This document shows, piece after piece, positions 1-8,298 of a DNA stretch of 64,000 bases (the first letter of the stretch is position 1; every line of letters begins with the position of its first letter). The notes beneath the pieces are model-generated. The model was not told the DNA's origin and made no database searches. It worked only from the letters and a program-made list of their open reading frames with translations. The stretch covers positions 124,001-188,000 of the forward strand of contig NZ_JADBGR010000107.1 in NCBI RefSeq assembly GCF_014892515.1, read 5' to 3'. This DNA is from Myceligenerans pegani (GTDB taxonomy: Bacteria > Actinomycetota > Actinomycetes > Actinomycetales > Cellulomonadaceae). Position numbers and translations under genes: made by a program.

Positions 1-170
1 TCCTGGCCGCAGTTCGCGAGGGTCAGCGGATAGGTCGTTCCGCCCTCGCCGACCGCGGCGGCGGCCGCCGCCTGCTCCGGGACGGGCTCGGAGGCACCGC
101 AGCCGACCAGTGTCGCGGCCAGGAGGGCCGCGCCCACGGCGGTGAGGCCCGCGCGCCTGCCTGCACTCAT
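1..170 (-). CDS. Substrate-binding lipoprotein of an iron/siderophore-type ABC importer (5' part only)
   Basis: Only the first 56 or so codons are present; the gene runs off the left edge. The protein starts MSAGRRAGLTAVGAALLAAT and continues to a lipobox LVGC (Cys at about residue 22), so it is exported and lipid-anchored. After an Ala-rich linker it reads TTYPLTLANCGQ, the usual first strand of class III (FecB/TroA-like) binding proteins for siderophores, haem or related ligands. A near-consensus iron box (227-245) lies about 57 bp upstream, so iron-dependent repression by an IdeR/DtxR protein is likely. The exact ligand cannot be told; related proteins also include the proposed F420-0 binding protein. 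Confidence 0.75.
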   Translation of the reverse strand, partial: MSAGRRAGLTAVGAALLAATLVGCGASEPVPEQAAAAAAVGEGGTTYPLTLANCGQ

Positions 171-226
171 GGATCGTTTCCTCTCGACGGTTCGCGCGGT
201 CCGGTGACCGCGTGCCGCCGAGAACC

Positions 227-245
227 TTAGGTTAGCCTCGCCTCA
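227..245 (-). promoter_or_regulatory. IdeR/DtxR iron box upstream of the binding-protein gene
   Basis: TTAGGTTAGCCTCGCCTCA matches 16 of 19 positions of the iron-box consensus TTAGGTTAGGCTAACCTAA. It lies between the end of the symporter gene and the start of the lipoprotein gene, so the lipoprotein gene is the expected target. Binding by an iron-loaded DtxR-family repressor is inferred from the family consensus. Confidence 0.8.
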
Positions 246-280
246 GTTGCCAACGTCCGCCCAGGCTCTGAGGCGAGGCT
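234..280. terminator. 12-bp inverted repeat between symporter and lipoprotein genes
   Basis: AGCCTCGCCTCA (234-245) and TGAGGCGAGGCT (269-280) are perfect inverted copies with 23 bases between them. As RNA this could be a hairpin just after the symporter stop codon, without an obvious U tract. The left arm is part of the iron box, so the right arm may instead be a second half-site. Both readings are inference. Confidence 0.4.
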
Positions 281-290
281 CACAATTCAC

Positions 291-1676
291 TCAGACCGCC
301 GTCGGCTCCGGCGTCCTCGTGCGAACGGGGCCTGCGGGCTCCGCGCTGCCGGCGTTCTCCGGTTCGCCGTGTCCGTCCCCGGCCGCCGTCTCGTCGAACG
401 GGAGCTCACCGCGCAGCACGGCCCGCACCCGCTCCCGGTCCACCTCGCGCGTCCACGTCCCGATGACGACCGTCGCCACCGCGTTGCCCGTGAAGTTCGT
501 CAGGGCGCGCGCCTCGGACATGAAGCGGTCGATGCCGACGATGATCCCCACGCCGTCGACCAGGTCGGGGCGGTAGGTCTGCAAGCCGGCCGCGAGGGTC
601 GCCAGGCCCGCGCCGGTGACGCCGGCGGCACCCTTGGACGCGATGATCATGAAGACGAGCATGCCGATCTGCTCGGGCACGGACAGCGGGGTACCCAGGG
701 CGGACGCGACGAACAGCGACGCCATGGTCAGGTAGATCGCCGTGCCGTCGAGGTTGAACGAGTACCCGGTCGGCACGGTGATGCCCACAACGGGACGGGA
801 CACGCCCAGGTGCTCCATCTTGGCGATCAGGCGCGGCAGCGCCGCCTCGGAGGACGACGTCGAGACGATGAGCAGGTATTCGCGCCCGAGATACCTCATG
901 AGCGAGAAGAGGTTCACCCGCGCCGAGAACCACAGCACCGACCCCAGAACGCCCACGATGAACACGATGCACGTCAGGTAGAACCCGACCATCAGCACGG
1001 CCAGCGCGCTGACGGCACCCCAGCCGGTCTCGCCGACGACGCCGGCGATCGCCCCGAACGCACCGATCGGCGCGACCCACAGGATCATCGTCAGTACCCG
1101 GAACACGATGGTCTGGAACACGCGGATCGCGTCGAGCGCGGGCCGCCCGCGCTCGCCGAGCCCCTGCAGCGCGAAGCCGACCAGCAGGGCCACGAACAGG
1201 GTCTGCAGCACCGACTCGCCGCTGAGGGGCGAGACCAGGGTGGTGGGGATGATGCCGAGCAGGAAGTCGACCGTCGAGGACGCCTCGCCCTCGGCCTGGT
1301 AGCTCGCGTTCGCGACGGACAGTCCCTCCCCCGGGTGCAGCACGTTCCCCACGACCAGGCCGATGAACAGCGCGAACGTCGACATCACCAGGAAGTAGAG
1401 CAGCGCGAGCCCGCCGACGCGCCCCACGGTCGCCGCCTTGGCGACCGACCCGATCCCCAGCACGATGGTGCAGAAGATGACGGGCGAGATCATCATCTTG
1501 ATCAGCGCCACGAACCCGGTGCCGAGCGGCTTGAGCGCAGCGCCGGCCTCGGGCGACACCAGGCCGACGATCACGCCGGCCACCACCGCGACGATCACCG
1601 CGATGTACAGGTAGTGGTTCTTGTCGAGCTTGCGGCGCCCGGTGGTCCCCGAGCCGTCGGACAGCGTCGTCGCCAT
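291..1676 (-). CDS. C4-dicarboxylate/cation symporter (DAACS/SDF family, DctA-like)
   Basis: Predicted inner-membrane carrier of 461 residues that takes up dicarboxylates such as succinate, fumarate or malate with protons or sodium. Family hallmarks are visible: the serine-rich re-entrant loop STSSSEAALPRL, the TM7 motif YSFNLDGTAIYLTMASLF, and ASKGAAGVTGAG in the second hairpin. The N-terminus is short and cytoplasmic (DKNHYLYIAVIVAV); the C-terminal 40 residues are a charged tail. A GTG codon three bases upstream is possible, but the GAGGAG ribosome site is better spaced for the ATG used here. The gene is divergent from a CitA/CitB-type two-component system, which probably senses the same substrates and controls it. 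Substrate choice within the family is inference. Confidence 0.92.
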   Translation of the reverse strand: MATTLSDGSGTTGRRKLDKNHYLYIAVIVAVVAGVIVGLVSPEAGAALKPLGTGFVALIKMMISPVIFCTIVLGIGSVAKAATVGRVGGLALLYFLVMSTFALFIGLVVGNVLHPGEGLSVANASYQAEGEASSTVDFLLGIIPTTLVSPLSGESVLQTLFVALLVGFALQGLGERGRPALDAIRVFQTIVFRVLTMILWVAPIGAFGAIAGVVGETGWGAVSALAVLMVGFYLTCIVFIVGVLGSVLWFSARVNLFSLMRYLGREYLLIVSTSSSEAALPRLIAKMEHLGVSRPVVGITVPTGYSFNLDGTAIYLTMASLFVASALGTPLSVPEQIGMLVFMIIASKGAAGVTGAGLATLAAGLQTYRPDLVDGVGIIVGIDRFMSEARALTNFTGNAVATVVIGTWTREVDRERVRAVLRGELPFDETAAGDGHGEPENAGSAEPAGPVRTRTPEPTAV

Positions 1677-1798
1677 CACGTTCTCCTCTCACAGCACTGT
1701 GTGGTCGGCGACAAGCGTGCGGCGCGGAGCGGGCGGACGACCCATTGCGTACATAGTGTTCTCGGCCGCGGCACGGTTCCCGCCGGGCCCGAGCCACA

Positions 1799-3472
1799 AT
1801 GGATCCCGTGACGCGACGCAGAGGAGCGAGCATCGCGAGGTGGTTCCTCGCGGTGCACACCGCGCTGCTCTTCGCCGGCGCCGTCGTCGTCTTCGCGCTC
1901 CTGGCCCTGGACGCCCGGTCCTCCGCCGAGGCGCACGCCGCGCAGGAGAGCACCGACCTCGCGGCCACCGTCGCGTCGGAGGCCCTGGTGATCGATACGG
2001 TCACGCGCGCGCACGACGCGACCGCGACCGATCCGCCCGGCGCGGTCGCGGAGGCGTCCGCCCGGCTGCAGCCGCACGCGGAGGAGGTCATGGCCGCGAC
2101 CGGGATCGACTACCTGACGGTCATGGACACCGACCGCACCCGTTACACCCACCGCCACGCCGAGCAGATCGGCCGCCCGTTCATCGGCACCACGGCCCCC
2201 GCGCTGCGGGGCGAGACGTTCACCGAAGTCTACGAGGGCACGCTCGGGCCGTCCGTCCGCGCGGTGGTGCCCGTCATGTCCGACGACGGCGAGATCGTGG
2301 GCATGGTCTCCGCCGGGGTGACGCTCGACCGGCTGTGGGACAGCATCGGCCCCCGTCTGGTGATCGTCGGCGTCGGTACGTTCCTGGCGTTCGACGCCGG
2401 CGCCGTGGCCGCGTTCCTGCTCGCGCGCCGGCTGGACCGCATCACCGCGAGCAAGGGCTCCGACGAGCTGGCGCACCTGTTCGCGGCGCACGAGGCGGTG
2501 CTGCACTCCGTCGAGGAGGGCCTGCTGCTCGTGGAGGACGGCGTCGTCGTCCTCGCCAACGACGAGGCGCTGCGCCTGCTGGGCGTCCCCGAGCTGGTGC
2601 CGCCGTTCGCGGTCACCGACGAGCGGCTGCCGACCGCGGTGCGGGACGTCCTGGCGGCCGGCACGCAGGGCGACGGCCCGGTGCGGGTCGGCGACCGGGT
2701 GCTGCTGGTGGGCCGCGAGCGCGCGACAACCGGCGGGCGGGACCTGGGCGAGATCGTGTCCCTGCGCGACCGGACGGAACTGCAGCGCGTCACCGGCGAG
2801 CTGTCCTCGGTGCGCACCATCTCCGACGCGCTCCGCGCCCAGACCCACGACTTCAGCAACCGCCTGCACACCATCGCCACGCTCATCGAGCTGGGCCGGA
2901 GCGACGAGGCGCTCCGCTTCGCCGCCGCCGAGAGCGCCCTGGGGCAGCGGCTCACCGACCGCGTGGTCCAGGCGATCGAGGAGCCCGTCGTCGCGGCGCT
3001 CGTGCTCGGCAAGGCCGCCCAGGCCCGCGAGCGCGCCGTCGAGATGCATTTCGAGACACACATCGCTCCGGGCACGCACTGGCTCGACCCGGTGGACGTC
3101 GTCACGATCCTCGGCAACCTGATCGACAACGCCATCGACGCGGCCGCCGACCCTGCCCTGGCCGACGCGTGGGTCGAGGTGTATCTCGCGAACGGCGAGG
3201 ACGGCTCGCTGGTCTTCCAGGTCTCCGACAGCGGGCCCGGGATCCCCGATACCGACCTGGAGCGCGTCTTCGACCAGGGCTGGAGCACCAAGGACGCCAC
3301 GGCCGGCGGCCGCGGCTACGGCCTGACGCTGGTGCGCGAGGCGGTGGACAGCCTCGGCGGCGAGATCGAGGCGTCCCGGGGCCCCGGGGGCGGCGCGGTC
3401 CTCACGGTCACGCTCCCCCGGCCCGACGACGCCACTCCCGCCCCGCCTGCCGTCCGCGCGGGTGCCCGATGA
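1799..3472 (+). CDS. Sensor histidine kinase, CitA/DcuS family
   Basis: 557-residue membrane sensor. A first membrane segment (about 14-38) and a second (about 186-210) bracket an extracytoplasmic PAS-like domain with the family signature TVMDTDRTRYTHRHAEQIGR (about 107-126), typical of citrate and C4-dicarboxylate sensors. A cytoplasmic PAS-like region (about 225-330) is followed by the phospho-acceptor motif LRAQTHDFSNRLHTI, with His at 350. The ATPase domain has an N box (LIDNAIDAA, 442-450), a G1 box (DSGPGIP, 477-483) and a G2 box (GRGYGLTLV, 504-512). The stop codon overlaps the regulator start (ATGA), so the two are co-translated. Divergence from a dicarboxylate symporter suggests it senses dicarboxylates. 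Confidence 0.93.
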   Translation: MDPVTRRRGASIARWFLAVHTALLFAGAVVVFALLALDARSSAEAHAAQESTDLAATVASEALVIDTVTRAHDATATDPPGAVAEASARLQPHAEEVMAATGIDYLTVMDTDRTRYTHRHAEQIGRPFIGTTAPALRGETFTEVYEGTLGPSVRAVVPVMSDDGEIVGMVSAGVTLDRLWDSIGPRLVIVGVGTFLAFDAGAVAAFLLARRLDRITASKGSDELAHLFAAHEAVLHSVEEGLLLVEDGVVVLANDEALRLLGVPELVPPFAVTDERLPTAVRDVLAAGTQGDGPVRVGDRVLLVGRERATTGGRDLGEIVSLRDRTELQRVTGELSSVRTISDALRAQTHDFSNRLHTIATLIELGRSDEALRFAAAESALGQRLTDRVVQAIEEPVVAALVLGKAAQARERAVEMHFETHIAPGTHWLDPVDVVTILGNLIDNAIDAAADPALADAWVEVYLANGEDGSLVFQVSDSGPGIPDTDLERVFDQGWSTKDATAGGRGYGLTLVREAVDSLGGEIEASRGPGGGAVLTVTLPRPDDATPAPPAVRAGAR

Positions 3473-4164
3473 TCCGGGTGCTGGTCGTCGAGGACGACCC
3501 ACGCACCGCCGAGGCCCACGGCGCGTACGTGCGCCGCGTGGACGGGTTCGAGCTCGCCGGGGTCGCGCACACCGCCGGTGACGCGGCGCGGGCCCTGCGC
3601 GACGCCCGCGCCGCCGGCGCGGAGGTGCACCTGCTCCTGCTGGACATGAACCTGCCCGACCGGCACGGCCTCGTGCTGTGCCGGCATCTGCGGGCGGCCG
3701 GGCTGGTCGTCGACGTCATCGCGGTGACGGCGGCCCGGGAGCTGGACGTCGTGCGCGGCGCGGTCGCGGTCGGCGTCGTGCAGTACCTCATCAAGCCGTT
3801 CACGTTCGGGTTGTTCGCCGAGAAGCTCGGGGCGTACCGCACGTACTTCGAGCAGATGCGCTCGCCGGTCTCGCGGCTCAGCCAGCGGGAGGTGGACACG
3901 GCGTTCGCGGCGCTGCGTACGTCCAACGCGGCCGGCCTGCCGAAGGGGCTGTCCCGGGACACGCTCGACGCGGTGTCCGAGCTCCTGGCCCGCTGGCCCG
4001 GCGCGCTGTCCGCGAGCGAGGTCGCCGAGGAGCTGCGCCTGGCGCGCATCACGGCGCGCCGCTACCTGGAGTTCCTCGCGGACCGCGGCCTGGTCACGCG
4101 GGCGCCCCGCTACGGCACGCGCGGCCGCCCGGAGCTGGAGTACACCCGCCGGCGGCCGGTCTGA
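3469..4164 (+). CDS. Response regulator, CitB/DcuR family
   Basis: 231 residues, partner of the overlapping kinase. The receiver domain starts MIRVLVVEDDP, with the acidic pair at 9-10, phospho-accepting Asp at 59 (LLLDMNLPD), the switch Thr in VTAA and Lys at 109 (YLIKPF). The C-terminal half (about 165-225) is a DNA-binding winged-helix/HTH of the CitB type (LSASEVAEELRLARITARRYLEFL). It is expected to activate the divergent dicarboxylate symporter. The stop codon lies inside a perfect hairpin shared with the convergent gene. Confidence 0.93.
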   Translation: MIRVLVVEDDPRTAEAHGAYVRRVDGFELAGVAHTAGDAARALRDARAAGAEVHLLLLDMNLPDRHGLVLCRHLRAAGLVVDVIAVTAARELDVVRGAVAVGVVQYLIKPFTFGLFAEKLGAYRTYFEQMRSPVSRLSQREVDTAFAALRTSNAAGLPKGLSRDTLDAVSELLARWPGALSASEVAEELRLARITARRYLEFLADRGLVTRAPRYGTRGRPELEYTRRRPV

Positions 4165-4185
4165 CCGGGGCGCCGGTCAGACCGG
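4156..4185. terminator. Bidirectional hairpin terminator containing both stop codons
   Basis: CCGGTCTGACCGG (4156-4168) and CCGGTCAGACCGG (4173-4185) form a perfect 13-bp stem with a GGCG loop. The TGA of the response regulator (4162-4164) and the TGA of the convergent flavoprotein (4177-4179 on the other strand) occupy equivalent places in the two arms. There is no T tract, as is common in high-GC actinobacteria. Confidence 0.75.
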
Positions 4186-5871
4186 TGCCCCGTACTCCTG
4201 CTCCCGCAGCGACGCCAGGTGGGCGTGGACGAGCGGGAGCACGGAGGCTCCCTCGCCGCTGGCGGAGGCGACGCGCTTCATGGACCCGGCACGCACGTCG
4301 CCGACGGCGAAGACGCCCGGCACGGTCGTCTCCAGGCTCGCCGGCGGCAGCCCGCCGGCCCAGGACTCCTGGGGCGTGTCGCGGCCGGTGAGCACGAACC
4401 CGCGCTCGTCGACCGCGAGCCCGCCGGGCAGCCACCCGCAGTCGGGTTCCGCCCCGAGCAGGCAGAACAGGGCGTCGGCCATCCGCAGCGCGGAGGAGCC
4501 CGTGTCCAGGTCGTCGAACCGCAGCCACCGGAGCTGCCCGTCGCCGCCGCCGTCGCTCACGATCGTGCGGGGCAGCACGGTGATGTTCGGCGTCGCCTCG
4601 ATCTCGCGCACCAGATAGTCCGACATGGTGTCGGCCAGTCGGGCCCGCCGCACGACCATCGTCACCGACCCGGCGAACTTCGCGAGGTGCACGGCTGCCT
4701 GCCCGGCGGAGTTGCCGCCGCCGACGACGTACACGTCCCGGTCGGCCATCTCGCGGGCCATCGACGTCGCGGCGCCGTAGTACACGCCCGCTCCGACCAG
4801 CGCGTCGATCCCCGCGACGCCGAGGCGCCGGTAGGCGACACCCGTGGCGAGCACTACGGTGCGGGCGCACATCTGCGCCCCGTCGACGTGCACGTGGTGG
4901 TGCGGGGGTTCGTCCGCCGGGCCGGGCGCGATGCGGATCGCGGCGCGCCCGGTGTAGAAACGCGCCCCGAACCGGCCCGCCTGCACGCGGGAGCGCTGGG
5001 CCAGCCGCATGCCCGAGATGCCGCGGGGGAACCCGAGGTAGTTGCGGATCATCGAGCTGGAGCCGGCCTGGCCGCCGATCGCGTCGCGTTCGAGGACGAT
5101 CGTCGCCAGGCCCTCGGACGCGGCGTAGACGGCCGCGGCGAGGCCGGCCGGACCGGCGCCGATCACGACGACGTCCGCGATGGAGCCGTCCGGGATGGAG
5201 TCGAAGCCGCCGTACATGGCCTCGGACACCGCCGCCGGGGTGGCCCCGGTGAGGATCCGCCCGTTGTACGCCCGCACGACGGGGAACTCGGCTCCCGGGC
5301 CCGCCTCCTCGAGGATGGGCAGCGCGTCGTCGTCCCCGGGATCCAGGCGGCGGCTGGGGATGCCGAGCCGTTCGAGCAGGTCGTGCACCGCACCGGCCTG
5401 CCGGTCCCCGGGGGCGGCGACGACGTCGGTCGCCGACACCGTCCGGCGGGCCACGGACCAGCCCCACTCGGAGAGCAGTTCGACCAGCGCCGTGTGGAAC
5501 TCCTCGTCCCGGGGCCCGCGCGGGATCCCGACGAACGTGTCCATGTCGCGCCGCAGGGTGGCCGCGCGCAGCGCGTCGAGCGCCTCGAAGTACTCCGACA
5601 CGGGCACCAGCGCGACGCGGCGCGCCGTCGCCACGACGGCGGGGACCTGGTGCAGCAGCTCGGCGCCGCCGCCGTCGGACAGCCGGTACTCGGCCGCGAC
5701 CATCGCGACCGGGACGCCGCCGGCCACGAGGTCGCGCAGCGCGTCGAGGGCGCCGGCGGCGGACCCCGCGCACACGATCCGGTAGTCGCGGTCGTAGCGT
5801 GCCCGGAACTCGGCCTCGATCTCGTCGGCGTGCCGCCCGCCGGCGAGCAGGATCACAGGGAGGTCGTCCAT
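4177..5871 (-). CDS. Thioredoxin-reductase-like flavoprotein with degenerate N-terminal receiver domain, no redox CxxC
   Basis: 564 residues in three parts. Residues 1-115 resemble a response-regulator receiver, but the acidic pair is missing (LLAGGRHAD) and the phospho-Asp position reads Glu61 (AAEYRL). Residues 120-215 look like a thioredoxin/glutaredoxin-fold segment without a CxxC. Residues 230-564 are a pyridine nucleotide-disulphide reductase of the TrxR class: FAD motif VIGAGPAGLAAA (236-247), NAD(P)H motif GGGNSAGQAA (384-393), and GVFAVGDVR near the end. The place of the usual redox CATC reads GVYYGAATS (362-370), so it cannot act as a classical disulphide reductase. It lies 24 bp after the GH65 gene on the same strand. 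Electron acceptor and role are unknown. Confidence 0.85.
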   Translation of the reverse strand: MDDLPVILLAGGRHADEIEAEFRARYDRDYRIVCAGSAAGALDALRDLVAGGVPVAMVAAEYRLSDGGGAELLHQVPAVVATARRVALVPVSEYFEALDALRAATLRRDMDTFVGIPRGPRDEEFHTALVELLSEWGWSVARRTVSATDVVAAPGDRQAGAVHDLLERLGIPSRRLDPGDDDALPILEEAGPGAEFPVVRAYNGRILTGATPAAVSEAMYGGFDSIPDGSIADVVVIGAGPAGLAAAVYAASEGLATIVLERDAIGGQAGSSSMIRNYLGFPRGISGMRLAQRSRVQAGRFGARFYTGRAAIRIAPGPADEPPHHHVHVDGAQMCARTVVLATGVAYRRLGVAGIDALVGAGVYYGAATSMAREMADRDVYVVGGGNSAGQAAVHLAKFAGSVTMVVRRARLADTMSDYLVREIEATPNITVLPRTIVSDGGGDGQLRWLRFDDLDTGSSALRMADALFCLLGAEPDCGWLPGGLAVDERGFVLTGRDTPQESWAGGLPPASLETTVPGVFAVGDVRAGSMKRVASASGEGASVLPLVHAHLASLREQEYGAPV

Positions 5872-5895
5872 GCGGTCAGAGTAGGTCAGGGTAGG

Positions 5896-8298
5896 TCAGC
5901 GCGGCCCTGCCGGGACCTCCCACGTCTCCCCGGGCGCGAGCGTGTGTTCCCGGCCGAGGACGGCGACCCGGACAGGGAGCTGCTGCGAGCGGGCCATGCC
6001 GATGCGGATCCGCTCGTGCGTGCACCGCACGGTGATGCCCCAGTGGTCACGGAAGCGCAGCCGGAGGTCCAGCGCGCCGAGCTCCGGGGGAAGCCTGGGG
6101 GCCAGCCGGAGCACGCCGTCGGAGACGTCGAGGCCGGTGTAGCAGCGCTGCACGATGTCGATGGTCCCGGCCATCGCGCCGAGGTGGACCCCTTCGGCGG
6201 TGGTGCCGCCCTGGACATCGGTGATGTCGCTGTCGAGCGCCTCGCGGAAGAACTGCCAGGAGGCGCCGCGGTCCCGGCTGGCGAGCACCCAGGCGTGGAC
6301 GACGGCGCTGAGGGTCGAGCCGTGGCTGGTGCGCGCCAGGTAGTAGTCCACGGTGCGGTCCAGCGCGGCGGCGTCGACGTCGTAGCCGAGGGACGCCAGT
6401 TCCTCGCACACGCCGCGCTCGCCGAGGAGAAAGACCAGCATCAGGACGTCGGCCTGCTTGGACGCCTGGTAGCGGTTCACCGAGTCGCCCTCCGCCTCCA
6501 GGATGCGGTCGAGGCGCCGGATGGAGTCGTAGCGGGACCGGTACGCGGCCCAGTCCAGTTCCGCGAGGCGGCCGTAGCCCTCGAACTGGCTGATCACGCC
6601 GTCCCCGTGGAACACGACCCGCATCCGCCGCCGGACGTGGTCGAAGAGCTCCGTCTCGTGGTCCTCCAGCCGGAGCCGGCGGCGCAGCACGCGCCCCTCC
6701 CGCTCGGGCAGCGCGGCGAGGGTGTCCAGGGTGTAGCGCAGCACGCAGGCGACCATGACGTTGGTGTACGCGTTGTTGTCGATCCCGGGTCGGCCGGCGC
6801 CGGGGTAGCCGTCGTGGTACTCGTCCGGCCCGACGACGCCGCGGATGTCGTAGCGGTCCGCGGCGGCGTCGTACGTCGTGAGGCTGCAGCAGAACCGGGC
6901 GATCTCCACGAGCATCTCGGCGCCGTGGTCGTACATGAAGGCGAGGTCGCCGGTCGCCTGGAAGTACTGCCACACGTTGTGCGCGACGGCGAGGCCCACG
7001 TGCCGCTGCAGGTCGGAGTGGTCTTCGATCCACCGGCCCGAGGCCGGGTTGAGGTGCATGCGCTGCGTCTCGTCCCGGCCGTCGCTGCCGCTCTGCCAGG
7101 GGTACATGGCACCCCGGTGGCCGGCGTCGGACGCGGAACGCCGCGCCCGTGGCAGGCGGCGCCACCGGTACATGAGCAGCGACCGCGCGATCCGGGGGAA
7201 GCGCAGCAGCAGGAACGGGAAGACGAACAGCTCGTCCCAGAAGACGTGCCCCCGGTAGGCCTCCCCGTGCAGGCCGCGGGCGGGCATGCCGACGTCGAGC
7301 TGCCCCGAGTGCTCGGACAGCGTCTGCAGCAGATGGAAGACGTGCAGGTCCAGCGCCCGCTGCGGCTCGCCCGGCACGACGACGCCGCTCACCTGCCAGA
7401 GCCGCTCCCAGGCGTGGGCGTGGTCCGCCAGCAGGTCGTCGAACCGTGGGAGGCGCGCCGCGTGCCGGCGCGCCGCGTACAGCGACTCGGAGATCGCCCG
7501 GTCCCGTGAGGTGTAGACGGCGACCCGCTTCTCGACGGTCAGCGGCACCCCCTCGGCGAGGGCCGGACGGAGGACGACGACGGACTCGCCCGGAGTGCGC
7601 TCGAACGTCGCCGGGGCGCCGGCCGGGCTCATGTCCGGCCCGGTGACCGCGATCAGCGCCGCCTGCGCGATCCGGATCTCGGAGGTGGCGGTGCGCACCT
7701 GCAGCCAGGCGACGCGCTCGTCCTTGTCGTACCCCTCGACGACGGGGACCAGGTGCCGGCCGTCGAGGTCGCGGTAGCGCGCCACGCCCGCGTTGGTCAC
7801 CCGCCCGTCGAGGCTCGCGCGGATCTCCAGCGGGCCCGACCAGTTCTCGGCGACGAACGTCGTCTCCAGCGCGGCGACGTGCGGATCGTGCATGGACACG
7901 AGCCGCCGCTGGACCACCGCGAGGATCCGGCCCTCCGGGTCGCGGAACCGGGTACGCCGGGTGAGGACGCCCTGGCGCGTGTCCAGCTCCTGGCGGTGGT
8001 CGAGGACGTGGCCCCCGGCGAGGGCCAGCGAGTCCTGCCCCGGCGTGCGGAACGTGAGCGGCAGCCAGTTCGGGGCGTTGACCAGGTCCTCGTTCTCCAC
8101 CGCGCGGCCGTCCACCTCGGACGTCAGCCGGTCGTAGCAGCCGGCGAGGTAGGTGCCCGGGTAGTGCACGCCGTCGGCCCGCGACTCCGGGGCGGCGCCG
8201 CGCGTCGCGACATAGCCGTTCCCCAGGGTGCACAGCGCCTCCCGGAGGCCCTCGGCCTCCGGGTCGTAACCCTCATACGACAGGGTCGCGTGCTCCAT
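5896..8298 (-). CDS. Glycoside hydrolase family 65 protein (trehalose/maltose/kojibiose phosphorylase type)
   Basis: 800 residues with the full GH65 layout: N-terminal beta-sandwich (LGNGYVATRG near 25-34), linker, (alpha/alpha)6 catalytic barrel (GEAYRGHVFWDELFVFPF near 345-362), and C-terminal beta-jelly roll. The predicted general acid is Glu493 in GPDEYHDGYP; the phosphate-site region SHGSTLS is present. Members split alpha-linked disaccharides with phosphate to give beta-glucose 1-phosphate, though some are hydrolases. The preceding gene encodes a beta-phosphoglucomutase-like enzyme and overlaps this one by 26 bp, which favours the phosphorylase reading. No signal peptide, so cytoplasmic. 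The disaccharide used cannot be fixed from sequence alone. Confidence 0.92.
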   Translation of the reverse strand: MEHATLSYEGYDPEAEGLREALCTLGNGYVATRGAAPESRADGVHYPGTYLAGCYDRLTSEVDGRAVENEDLVNAPNWLPLTFRTPGQDSLALAGGHVLDHRQELDTRQGVLTRRTRFRDPEGRILAVVQRRLVSMHDPHVAALETTFVAENWSGPLEIRASLDGRVTNAGVARYRDLDGRHLVPVVEGYDKDERVAWLQVRTATSEIRIAQAALIAVTGPDMSPAGAPATFERTPGESVVVLRPALAEGVPLTVEKRVAVYTSRDRAISESLYAARRHAARLPRFDDLLADHAHAWERLWQVSGVVVPGEPQRALDLHVFHLLQTLSEHSGQLDVGMPARGLHGEAYRGHVFWDELFVFPFLLLRFPRIARSLLMYRWRRLPRARRSASDAGHRGAMYPWQSGSDGRDETQRMHLNPASGRWIEDHSDLQRHVGLAVAHNVWQYFQATGDLAFMYDHGAEMLVEIARFCCSLTTYDAAADRYDIRGVVGPDEYHDGYPGAGRPGIDNNAYTNVMVACVLRYTLDTLAALPEREGRVLRRRLRLEDHETELFDHVRRRMRVVFHGDGVISQFEGYGRLAELDWAAYRSRYDSIRRLDRILEAEGDSVNRYQASKQADVLMLVFLLGERGVCEELASLGYDVDAAALDRTVDYYLARTSHGSTLSAVVHAWVLASRDRGASWQFFREALDSDITDVQGGTTAEGVHLGAMAGTIDIVQRCYTGLDVSDGVLRLAPRLPPELGALDLRLRFRDHWGITVRCTHERIRIGMARSQQLPVRVAVLGREHTLAPGETWEVPAGPR

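Noticed and set aside
5881-5900. Tandem 10-bp repeat GTAGGTCAGG/GTAGGTCAGC between the GH65 and flavoprotein genes
   Set aside because: Only two copies, overlapping the GH65 stop codon, with no palindrome or partner elsewhere noticed. Most likely a slippage product.
4219-7509. A long open frame on the plus strand opposite the flavoprotein and GH65 genes
   Set aside because: Its product is rich in Arg, Gly, His and Val with no domain, and it lies antisense to two well-supported genes. Long antisense frames are expected at this GC content. The same applies to similar frames at 19145-21304, 27225-31295, 36855-38870 and 49929-52898.
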